A stretch of DNA of 64,000 nt from JAICKM01 sp038228295 (GTDB lineage Bacteria; Chloroflexota; Chloroflexia; QHBQ01; JAICKM01), in the NCBI GenBank assembly GCA_038228295.1, contig JBBRPH010000004.1:62001-126000 (forward strand). The letters run 5' to 3'. Shown here piece after piece: positions 32,971-40,308 of the stretch. Below the pieces are notes generated by a model. The model was not told the origin of the DNA and made no database searches. It saw only the letters and a list, made by a program, of their open reading frames with translations. Position 1 is the first letter of the stretch. The number at the start of each line of letters is the position of its first letter. The position numbers and the translations under genes are program-made.

Positions 32971-34029
32971 ATGAAAAAGCTGATCGCCGTCGTCGGTATT
33001 GGGATCAGCCTCGTAGCGCTCTATTTTGCGCTACGCGACATCCACTTTGACCAGGTGGCGGCGGCGTTCGGCCATATCAACCCGGCGATCTTTGCGCTGG
33101 CTCTGCTGCCCTGGACCGTCGCTATCGCCGGCAAAGTGTTCCGCTGGCGACTGCTCTACCATCCCGACGAAGCGCTGGCTCCCTATCCACGCCTCACCGC
33201 CGCGCTGTTGATCGGCTACCTATTCAATACCGTCTTACCGCTGCGCACGGGCGAGGTGGTGCGGGCCACAGTGCTGCGTGCGACGGCGGGTTTGCCGGTG
33301 CCACGGACCCTCTCCACCATCCTGGTCGAAAAGATCCTCGACACGATGGCCCTGATCATCATTCTGGCCGCTATCCTGCCCTTCATTGATTTGCCGGCGG
33401 TGTTTCGCGGCCCGGCCGTGGGGGCGGCGGTGGCTTTCGGCGGCTTGTTTGTGGTTGTGTTGGCCGCAGCACTACTGCCCCAGGTCACCCGCGCGGTGCG
33501 TGATCGGCTGTTGGTCCTGGCACCGGCGCGCCTACGCCCCAGTGTGATGGGCATCAGCGATCAGGTGTTGGATGGGCTAGTACCACTACGCAGCCGTGCG
33601 GTCGCGCCGGCCCTCGTCGGCTGGACGGTACTCAGTTGGGGGGCCAATCTCTGTAGTGCTTACTTGTTCTTGGGCAGCTTCGGCCTCTGGCTCCAATGGA
33701 CCGCGCCGGCGCTGCTGGTGGATTCGACCAACCTGATGATGACCGTGCCGTCGGCGCCCGGCTATGTCGGCGTGTATCATGCCACGGCCAAAGAGGCGCT
33801 GCGGGTGTTCGGTGTAAACCCCGACACGGCATTGGCGTTTGCCACGTTCTTCCACGCGATTGGCTTTCTGCCGCTGGCCCTGGCCGGCCTGATTGCGATG
33901 ATCCGCGAAGGCCTGAGTTGGGGGTCGGTGCAAGGCGGCGCATCCGGCTCCGGTAGCGCGCCGGTTGGGCCTTCTGCCGCCGGCCCGGCCGGGAGCCCGC
34001 CCGCCCGTCGTCCGATCCCGCGCCGATGA
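32971..34029 (+). CDS. LPG-synthase-TM (AglD/UPF0104) family membrane protein
   Basis: A 352-aa protein with about eight helices and the family's conserved loop FNTVLPLRTGEVVRATVLRATAGLPVPRTLSTILVEKILD, later SAPGYVGVYHATAKEALRVFGV and a final helix LAGLIAMIREGLSWGS. This domain occurs in lysylphosphatidylglycerol synthase flippases and in many lipid/glycan transport proteins. The C-terminus is a short Pro/Gly/Ala-rich tail. It starts 5 nt after the previous gene and overlaps the next one (ATGA at 34026). Confidence 0.88.
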   Translation: MKKLIAVVGIGISLVALYFALRDIHFDQVAAAFGHINPAIFALALLPWTVAIAGKVFRWRLLYHPDEALAPYPRLTAALLIGYLFNTVLPLRTGEVVRATVLRATAGLPVPRTLSTILVEKILDTMALIIILAAILPFIDLPAVFRGPAVGAAVAFGGLFVVVLAAALLPQVTRAVRDRLLVLAPARLRPSVMGISDQVLDGLVPLRSRAVAPALVGWTVLSWGANLCSAYLFLGSFGLWLQWTAPALLVDSTNLMMTVPSAPGYVGVYHATAKEALRVFGVNPDTALAFATFFHAIGFLPLALAGLIAMIREGLSWGSVQGGASGSGSAPVGPSAAGPAGSPPARRPIPRR

Positions 34030-36599
34030 ACCCTTTACTACCCCTGTCGCTGGCTCTGCCGAGCGCCGGTTTGGCCGTACTCCTCCTGGCCCTGCTCGGC
34101 TACCAGGCGCGCCACGATCCTCGCCGGTTGCCGCTCTTCCACGAAGTGGCGGCTTTGCTGACATTGGCCGGGCTGGTTGCGGGATTTTTCTGGCGACCCT
34201 TGTTCACCCATGATAGCTGGCTGCCGATTGGCGGCGGCGACTTAGCCTCGTTTTTCTACCCGCTCTATACTTTTATCCACGATAGCATCCACGCCGGCGG
34301 CGGGGCGGGACAGTTCCCGCTTTGGAACCCCTACTCCTTTGCCGGGATGCCGCTGGCCGCCGATGTGCAGAGCGGAATGTTTTACCCGCCCAACCTGCTG
34401 GTGTGGGTTGCGGTGCCCGCCGGCCGCTACGGCTACGGCACGCTGGAAACGTTGCTGATCGCCCATTATGCCTGGGCCGCGTTGGGGATGTACCGGTGGC
34501 TGCGGGCGCTGGATTTGCGGCGCGTGGCAGCGTTGGGCGGGGCGGCGGCTTTCGCCTTCTGCGGCTTCATGACGGCCCATTTCGGCCACCTACCGATGAT
34601 CTTCGCCGCTGCTTGGCTGCCCTGGAATCTGCTGGCGGCGCGTCGTGCCGCCGTCTCGCCGAATCCCGCCTGGATCGCCGTAGCGGGCACGGCTCTGGGG
34701 CTGACCTTCCTGGCCGGCCACCCGCAAACGTTCCTCTATGAGGCATTGGCGGTCGGCCTCTACTGGGGCGCGCTGGCGCTGAACGGGGCTACTGCACCGG
34801 CCGGCGGTGGGGTAGCGGCGCGCCGGCCCCTGGCGTTGCTGCCGGCGACATGGCGCGCTCTTGCCTGGCGGCTGCCGCTGACGGCCATCATCGCCGCCGG
34901 GCTGGGCGCGGTGCAATTCTTGCCCGCGCAGGAGTTAGCCGGGCAATCGCTGCGATCGAGTATCAGCTATGAGCAGGCGACCGAGCACGCCATGCAGCCG
35001 GTGGGCCTGCTCAACCTGATCCTGCCGCGCGTTTACGGCGCGAACGCCCGCGACTACTGGGTGCCCTGGCAAAGCACGGAGAACTGGGGCTATCTCGGCC
35101 TGATCGTGTTGCTGCTGGCCGTTGCCGGTCTGCTTCTGCGGCGTGACCGACGGTTGGGCTTCTTCGTGGCGCTGGCTGTGGCGGCCTTATTGGGGATGCT
35201 CGGCCCGTTCAGCATCGTTTTCTCATGGCTGCACGGCTTAACCCCCGGTTTCGATAAATTTCGCGCCGCCGGGCGCTTGCTACTGCTCCTCAGTGTCGCC
35301 GTCGCCGCGCTGGCCGCCTTCGGCCTTGACACGCTGCTGTGCCTGTTGCCTACCCTCACCCACACCTCCGCCGCGCCCGCCCTCCCGCCGGGAGGAGAGT
35401 TAGACGCTAGCGTTCCCGACTCAGCCCTTAATTCAGAACTCAGAACTCAGAACCCGGAACTCGTGCGTCTGCATGGCTTCGCGCTGGGCCTGGGTGCGCT
35501 GGCCGTGTTTGCGGCGCTGGTGCTGCTGCCGCTGGTCAGCGCGATCTTCCTGGCGGGTGGCTCGATTGAGCGCGCCGGGATCGTGTTGAACGATGCCTAT
35601 ACTGCCGTCTTATGGCTGGCGTTAGCGGCGGGGCTGATCGGGGCGGCGGTACGTGGGCGCATCGGTGGGCGCTGGGCCGCGCTAGGGTTGGCCGTGCTGC
35701 TGGTGCTGGACCTGTTTTCGCCCAATTCGCACTTCAACCCCACCGGTGAGGATCTGTTGACCGGCTATCGTCAGCCCGGCGCGTTAGATTTGGTGCGCGC
35801 CGGCACGAGCGCTCCGACCTACGAGCGCATAGACAGTGACACCGACGTGTCCACCGTTTGGCAGCCGCTGCTCGGCACGTTAGCGCGGATACCCGACGCG
35901 GGCGGGCTGTACAATCCGTTGGAATTGCGCCGCTATAGCGCTTATTGGGAAGCCGCCAAAACACACCGCAACACCGTCCTCTACGACCTATTGAGCGTGC
36001 GCTACACCCTGGCCTTGTCGCCTACGCTGATCAGCGACCCCAAGTTCCGCCGGGTGGGCGCGGGGGACAACGGCGTGCTGATCGCCGAAAACATCCATGC
36101 CGACCCACGCTTGTTTCTGGTCCATGATGCCGTCGTGGAGCCGGACGATGCGACGGTGATCGGTAAATTGCTGAACGGCACCGTGCTGGGCTGGCACAGC
36201 ATTCTGCTGGCCGAAGGCAGCGGGCGTAGCAGCAAAACGCCCAGCACCCTGGAAAGCGGCAACCCCGGTGAAAGCGCCGTGATCCAGCGCTACACACCCA
36301 ACGAAGTCAGCGCTACGCTTGATGTGCGTGAAGCCGGCTGGGCCGTCCTCAGCGATAATTGGTATCCCGGCTGGGTCGCTACACTGGATGGTCAACCGGT
36401 AGCAGTGCAACGCGCCGACTCCATCTTCCGCGCCGTCTCCGTCGCGCCCGGCAAGCACACGCTTGTCTTGCGCTTTGTCTCCCAACCGCTGCTGCTCGGC
36501 GGCCTGATCTCCGCCGTGACCGCATTGCTGACGCTGCTCGGCGGTCTGGGTGCCTGGGCTAGGCAGCGGCGGGCGACTAAACCGCACGGTGTGACATAA
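34026..36599 (+). CDS. YfhO-family membrane protein
   Basis: An 857-aa protein with about 12-13 helices, an early extracellular GGDLASFFYPLYTF loop, FPLWNPYSFAGMPLAADVQSGMFYPPN and LAGHPQTFLYEALAVGLYWG, all hallmarks of YfhO. A C-terminal beta-rich domain contains VLSDNWYPGWVATLDGQPV. YfhO proteins are GT-C-fold enzymes that glycosylate lipoteichoic or surface glycans. An inserted hydrophilic stretch of about 37 residues (about 442-478) is encoded by a GC-rich repeat followed by the heptamer array at 35434. Translation is coupled to the previous gene. Confidence 0.88.
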   Translation: MNPLLPLSLALPSAGLAVLLLALLGYQARHDPRRLPLFHEVAALLTLAGLVAGFFWRPLFTHDSWLPIGGGDLASFFYPLYTFIHDSIHAGGGAGQFPLWNPYSFAGMPLAADVQSGMFYPPNLLVWVAVPAGRYGYGTLETLLIAHYAWAALGMYRWLRALDLRRVAALGGAAAFAFCGFMTAHFGHLPMIFAAAWLPWNLLAARRAAVSPNPAWIAVAGTALGLTFLAGHPQTFLYEALAVGLYWGALALNGATAPAGGGVAARRPLALLPATWRALAWRLPLTAIIAAGLGAVQFLPAQELAGQSLRSSISYEQATEHAMQPVGLLNLILPRVYGANARDYWVPWQSTENWGYLGLIVLLLAVAGLLLRRDRRLGFFVALAVAALLGMLGPFSIVFSWLHGLTPGFDKFRAAGRLLLLLSVAVAALAAFGLDTLLCLLPTLTHTSAAPALPPGGELDASVPDSALNSELRTQNPELVRLHGFALGLGALAVFAALVLLPLVSAIFLAGGSIERAGIVLNDAYTAVLWLALAAGLIGAAVRGRIGGRWAALGLAVLLVLDLFSPNSHFNPTGEDLLTGYRQPGALDLVRAGTSAPTYERIDSDTDVSTVWQPLLGTLARIPDAGGLYNPLELRRYSAYWEAAKTHRNTVLYDLLSVRYTLALSPTLISDPKFRRVGAGDNGVLIAENIHADPRLFLVHDAVVEPDDATVIGKLLNGTVLGWHSILLAEGSGRSSKTPSTLESGNPGESAVIQRYTPNEVSATLDVREAGWAVLSDNWYPGWVATLDGQPVAVQRADSIFRAVSVAPGKHTLVLRFVSQPLLLGGLISAVTALLTLLGGLGAWARQRRATKPHGVT
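35434..35461 (+). repeat. Heptamer array inside the YfhO-like coding sequence
   Basis: CAGAACT occurs twice, followed by CAGAACC and CGGAACT, in one 7-nt register. It is translated in frame within the linker LNSELRTQNPELVRLHG. Confidence 0.85.
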
Positions 36600-36781
36600 T
36601 CCCCTCACCAGTACTAGTACCCGCACCAGTGGCGCAGATATTATAGTCTGTAGTTTTGACCCTAACATTGCCCGTAGGCTGTTCGCAAGCTGTGGCAGCG
36701 GCAGTGGTACGATCCTTGCGACCGGCTGCTTGGCAAGCGATTACTACACTTAATAGGCCGGCAGCAGCTAGGAGTTGGATC

Positions 36782-37342
36782 ATGGATCTACGACGGATTG
36801 AGAACCCGCCCAACCGCTGGAAGGGCTTCGTGCTGGGGATCGGCGGCGGCATTGCCGGGTTGCTGGCAATGGGGATCTATTGGCAAGCGGTCACGGCGCT
36901 CACCGGGCAAGATCCGCGCAAAGCAGAAAATCAGACGGGACTGCACAACCTTGATGATATTGCCGTGATTGGTACGCATCACCAGCCCGACGAGTCCTCG
37001 ACGGCCGCTATGGGCCGGCTGTTGGTCGTGGCGGTGACGGGCCGCGCGCCGTCGGCGGCCACGAAGGCGCTATTGAGTGAGCAAATCCATTGGGGCTATG
37101 GGACGCTTCTGGCCGGGCTGTATGGGGCGCTGCGCGCCGGCGCGGCACCGGATGCCGGGGGCGGGCTTGGCTATGGCAGCGGCCTCTGGCTTGTGGGGAG
37201 TGAACTTGCGGTTCCGCTACTCGGTTTAGCGGCCGGCCCGACAACGCAGCCCCTGGCGAGTCATGCCCACGCCCTCGGTGCCCACTTGACCTACGGGTTG
37301 ATCACCGCCGGCACCACGCAGATCCTGTACCGTTTATTCTAA
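36782..37342 (+). CDS. Putative membrane protein, YagU/DUF1440-like
   Basis: A 186-aa protein. The start is fixed at ATG 36782 by an AGGAG 7 nt upstream; the frame is open upstream to 36656 but unsupported. It has helices at about 14-32 (GFVLGIGGGIAGLLAMGIYW), 90-108 (HWGYGTLLAGLYGALRAG), 120-140 and a C-terminal helix. The H-W-GYG loop resembles YagU/DUF1440 proteins; the match is from memory and moderate. Confidence 0.6.
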   Translation: MDLRRIENPPNRWKGFVLGIGGGIAGLLAMGIYWQAVTALTGQDPRKAENQTGLHNLDDIAVIGTHHQPDESSTAAMGRLLVVAVTGRAPSAATKALLSEQIHWGYGTLLAGLYGALRAGAAPDAGGGLGYGSGLWLVGSELAVPLLGLAAGPTTQPLASHAHALGAHLTYGLITAGTTQILYRLF

Positions 37343-37390
37343 AGTGTGTTTGCCGGCTGCTTTACAGCACGCGCGCTTCACGTTTCGGCC

Positions 37391-38629
37391 TCACTCCGGC
37401 ACCGGTCCTTGCAACGCCGCTACTAAGCGGTCATAGGTGTGGGCGGCGCGGGCCGGGTTAGTGACATCCAACGTGGTCAGCATACTCAGCCGCACCGGCA
37501 GCGCGTCGCTAACAGCGGCGATTTTGACCGGCAGCAGGCGATACTGCCCCTCCTGCACGCCCATCGTCTGGGCCATCACATTCTCAAAGTCGGCCATGTG
37601 GTCGCTCATGTAGCCCGGCGACAACACCACGATAATGCGCTTGGCTTGCGCGATAGCGCGTTCCATGCCCACAATGCGCGCTACACCGGGCTGCTCTACG
37701 TCACCCGACACCGCCACGCGCAGGCCGGCGGCTTGCAGCTTCGGCACCAACGTATCCCAGACCCAGGTGCTGTCCGGCTCCTGGTCCACATAGCTAACGT
37801 AGGCATCGTAGCGGTAGCCCTGTGTATCCTTTGGCACCGCACCTTTCTTGCCGCCCAGGTAGAGCGCCACCGGAAAGTTGTCTTCCAGTTCGGCCTTGAA
37901 GATCGGGTGCTGGTCGGCGTGATCGGCGGTGACGCGCGGCTGCACATACTCAAACACGTCGAAGATTCGCACGAGGCCGTCTTCACTGGCGATAGCGCCG
38001 CGCAGCCCGGCCAGCAGGTGGGTAGTGAATAGGCTATTAGCCGCGTTGGGTAGCACCCACGAGAACTCGTCGGATCGCGCCGCCGCCAAGATCGCGCGCC
38101 CTTTGCCGCTTTTGAGCGCCTCGTAATAGCTATCAGGCAGCCCGGCTTTAAGCGTCGGCGCAGTCACGTCCTTTGGCCGGCCGATGCCGCCGGCGTGGCA
38201 GCAGTCCATCAGCACTAGCAGTTTGCGCGCCGGGATCGCGGCGAGGGCTTTGGTGAAATCGGCGCCGGCTATGGCCGTCTGCGCGATGGCCTGATCGGTG
38301 GAGTAATCGGTGTCTACCGGTAGGATGTACTCGCCCGCATAGGGGCCGTCTTCGATGCGCCCGCCGTGGCTCGATAGGTAGAACAACACGGTTGCATCGG
38401 GCGTGCCGGCTTGCGCTAAGTCGGCCAACGCAGCCAGCAGACCGGCTTTGCCGGCCTCGCCGTCGCGTAGCAGGCGCACATTGGCCGCCGGATAGCCACC
38501 GACTTGCGGATCGGCCAACAGAGCCGCCATATCGCCGGCATCGGCCAGCACGGTCGGCGGCAGTACGGGAATGTTCCGGTAATTAGCGATGCCCACTACC
38601 AGCGCGTGGGCGTTGTCCATTGCGGGCAT
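37391..38629 (-). CDS. Caspase-TIR fusion protein
   Basis: A 412-aa protein. The N-terminal peptidase C14 domain has ALVVGIANYRNIPVL, the catalytic His in YLSSHGGRIEDG (about 86) and the catalytic Cys in LLVLMDCCHAGGIG (about 141). From about residue 271 a TIR domain follows: YDAYVSYVDQEPD, LQAAGLRVAVSGDV, AKRIIVVLSPGYMSDHMADFENVMAQ, with a Glu (FEN) where catalytic TIRs have their NADase glutamate. No signal peptide, so cytosolic. Start ATG 38629 is chosen for AGGAG 9 nt upstream. Bacterial caspases and TIRs are common in antiviral suicide systems; a self-killing or signalling role is inferred. Confidence 0.88.
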   Translation of the reverse strand: MPAMDNAHALVVGIANYRNIPVLPPTVLADAGDMAALLADPQVGGYPAANVRLLRDGEAGKAGLLAALADLAQAGTPDATVLFYLSSHGGRIEDGPYAGEYILPVDTDYSTDQAIAQTAIAGADFTKALAAIPARKLLVLMDCCHAGGIGRPKDVTAPTLKAGLPDSYYEALKSGKGRAILAAARSDEFSWVLPNAANSLFTTHLLAGLRGAIASEDGLVRIFDVFEYVQPRVTADHADQHPIFKAELEDNFPVALYLGGKKGAVPKDTQGYRYDAYVSYVDQEPDSTWVWDTLVPKLQAAGLRVAVSGDVEQPGVARIVGMERAIAQAKRIIVVLSPGYMSDHMADFENVMAQTMGVQEGQYRLLPVKIAAVSDALPVRLSMLTTLDVTNPARAAHTYDRLVAALQGPVPE

Positions 38630-38855
38630 AGGGGCCGGCTCCTGTCTCGCGATTTCCTGCATCAAGCAGGGGGCGGTTCTGTTGCACCCCTTTCGCGTTG
38701 CGGTTCGGGGGTGGGAATACGGTCTGGTTTGCGGCTATGGTAGCAGGCCGACGCAGGCTTGTCAACTGCTTGACGGCCCAGCGCAATTTATGGTAGAATA
38801 GCCCTGCAAGATACCAATGGAACAGCCTCACGGCCCGACCTTTGCTATCGGCAAT
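38630..38855. other. Divergent intergenic region before tRNA-Gly
   Basis: It contains the upstream codons of the caspase-TIR frame (open to 38665), then G/T-rich sequence and the tRNA promoter at 38770-38799. Nothing else was recognised. Confidence 0.5.
38770..38799 (+). promoter_or_regulatory. Promoter of tRNA-Gly
   Basis: TTGACG (38770-38775) and TAGAAT (38794-38799) are spaced by 18 nt, about 57 nt before the mature tRNA. Confidence 0.7.
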
Positions 38856-38928
38856 GCGGGTGTAACTCAGTTGGCAGAGTGTCTGCTTCCCAAGCAGAAT
38901 GTCAGGAGTTCGAACCTCCTCACCCGCT
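38856..38928 (+). tRNA. tRNA-Gly (anticodon CCC)
   Basis: The acceptor stem GCGGGTG (38856-38862) pairs perfectly with CACCCGC (38921-38927). The anticodon arm TCTGC-TTCCCAA-GCAGA gives anticodon CCC. The T-arm AGGAG-TTCGAAC-CTCCT is canonical. Discriminator T is the normal U73 of bacterial tRNA-Gly. CCA is not encoded. Confidence 0.95.
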
Positions 38929-39029
38929 CCCCCGTCTATTCCTAGCATCGGGCTAAACACACGGCTAAATTTCGACTTCCCCTAAACACTGTGCCTTTTT
39001 TGCGCCATTACTCCCCCTTATGTTACCAG

Positions 39030-39086
39030 CCGGACGCACGATGTCCGGTAGTAGATAGCGGGGTCTACCGCTATGTACCCTATAAT
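39030..39086 (+). promoter_or_regulatory. Palindromes and -10 box upstream of the secreted repeat protein
   Basis: CCGGAC/GTCCGG (39030-39035, 39043-39048) and ATAGCGG/CCGCTAT (39055-39061, 39068-39074) precede a consensus TATAAT (39081-39086) that lacks a good -35. This layout suggests an activator- or repressor-controlled promoter for the gene at 39144. Confidence 0.5.
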
Positions 39087-39143
39087 GTACCCCATCTAAG
39101 TCGAAGCTCTGACCGTTTATTACTTTCACGCAAGGAGATCCTC

Positions 39144-40299
39144 ATGTCACTCACGTTTTCGCCTGCTACTGCTTGCTCTGCTAGCTCTCGTTAGCTTCGG
39201 CTCTGGTCTCGTTAGTCAGGCTCAAACTGCCACGACTCGCTACTTTGCGCCTACGGGGCACACGGTGGGCGGTCTGTTTTTGCAATACTGGGACACACGT
39301 GGCGGCCTAGCCCAACAGGGTTATCCCTTGACCCAGCCGTTTCAGGAGAAGAGCGACCTAAATGGTCAGACTTACACCGTGCAGTATTTCGAGCGTGCGG
39401 TGTTTGAAGCGCATCCCGAAAACCAGCCGCCGTACAACGTGCTGCTCTCGCAACTGGGTACTTTCCGCTACAAAGCCCGCTACCCCAACGGCGCGCCCGA
39501 TCAGAAGGCAGCTCCCGGCGGCACGCTGTTCAAGGAGACCGGCTTGCTGGTCGGCGGTAAGTTCCTGGCCTACTGGCAAAGTCATGGTGGGCTGGCCCAG
39601 CAAGGTTATCCAATCTCCAACGAGTTTCAGGAGAAGAGCGACCTGAACGGTCAGACTTACACCGTGCAGTATTTCGAGCGCGCGGTGTTCGAGGCGCACC
39701 CCGAAAATCAGCCGCCGTATGACGTGCTGCTCTCGCAGTTAGGCACGTTCCAACTGCGCCGGAAGTATCCGACGGGCGTTCCCGGTGGCGCGGATGCGAC
39801 TGTTATTGTGCCGACTGCGGTAGTAACTGCGATCATGAGCGGCACTCCCACAACACAGCCGACTGCGGTAGTAACTGCGATCACAAGCGGCACTCCAGCA
39901 GCACAGCCGACTCCGGTCGCTAGCCGGACGGGCACCAACTGCGAAGATGTCGCAGCCTCCCGGAAAGCCGGTATCAGCCGTACCGGTGACATTGCCATTC
40001 GCGCGGTTCACGAGGTGCGCCCGGAATACGTGGAAATCGCTAATATGGGAAACGCTTCGATATCCCTGGCCGGCTGGACGCTGCGCGACAAAAACGAAAC
40101 CGGCCAACATTACACCTTTGCTGCCGCCGCAGCATTGGCTGCCGGAGCTACGCTTCAGGTGTATACCGAACCCGGCCATCCCTACACGTTCAATTCGCTC
40201 AAAGACATCTGGAACAACTGCGGCGATGCGCTGGAACTGTTGAATAGTAGCGGCAATGTGGTAGCTACCTTCGCTTACGGCACCCACCTGCTCCCCTAG
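39144..40299 (+). CDS. Secreted two-repeat (YFxxTGH) protein with lamin-tail domain, frameshifted near the start
   Basis: ATG 39144 has a strong AAGGAG 6 nt upstream, but its frame stops at 39192. Removing one T from the TTTT at 39156-39159 joins it to the long frame and creates a perfect signal peptide (MSLTFRLLLLALLALVSFG). The rest has two about 85-aa repeats (YFAPTGHTV, GGLAQQGYP, QYFERAVFEAHPENQPP, LLSQLG), two 16-aa Val/Thr/Pro repeats encoded by 48-bp DNA repeats, and a C-terminal lamin-tail domain (VEIANMGNASISLAGWTLRD). The frame break may be a sequencing error, slippage or a real mutation. Probably a surface protein. Confidence 0.78.
39814..39909 (+). repeat. Two 48-bp direct repeats within the lamin-tail protein gene
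   Basis: Units 39814-39861 and 39862-39909 are nearly identical and encode the Thr/Pro linker TAVVTAI(M/T)SGTP(T/A)(T/A)QP twice; a degenerate third unit (TPVAS) follows. Typical of a length-variable linker. Confidence 0.85.
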
Positions 40300-40308
40300 G
40301 AGCCGCCG

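Noticed and set aside
38583..38960. A 125-codon minus-strand open frame reading EVRTPDILLGKQTLCQLSYTR
   Set aside because: This is the antisense of tRNA-Gly, a well-known source of false protein annotations; it has no ribosome-binding site.
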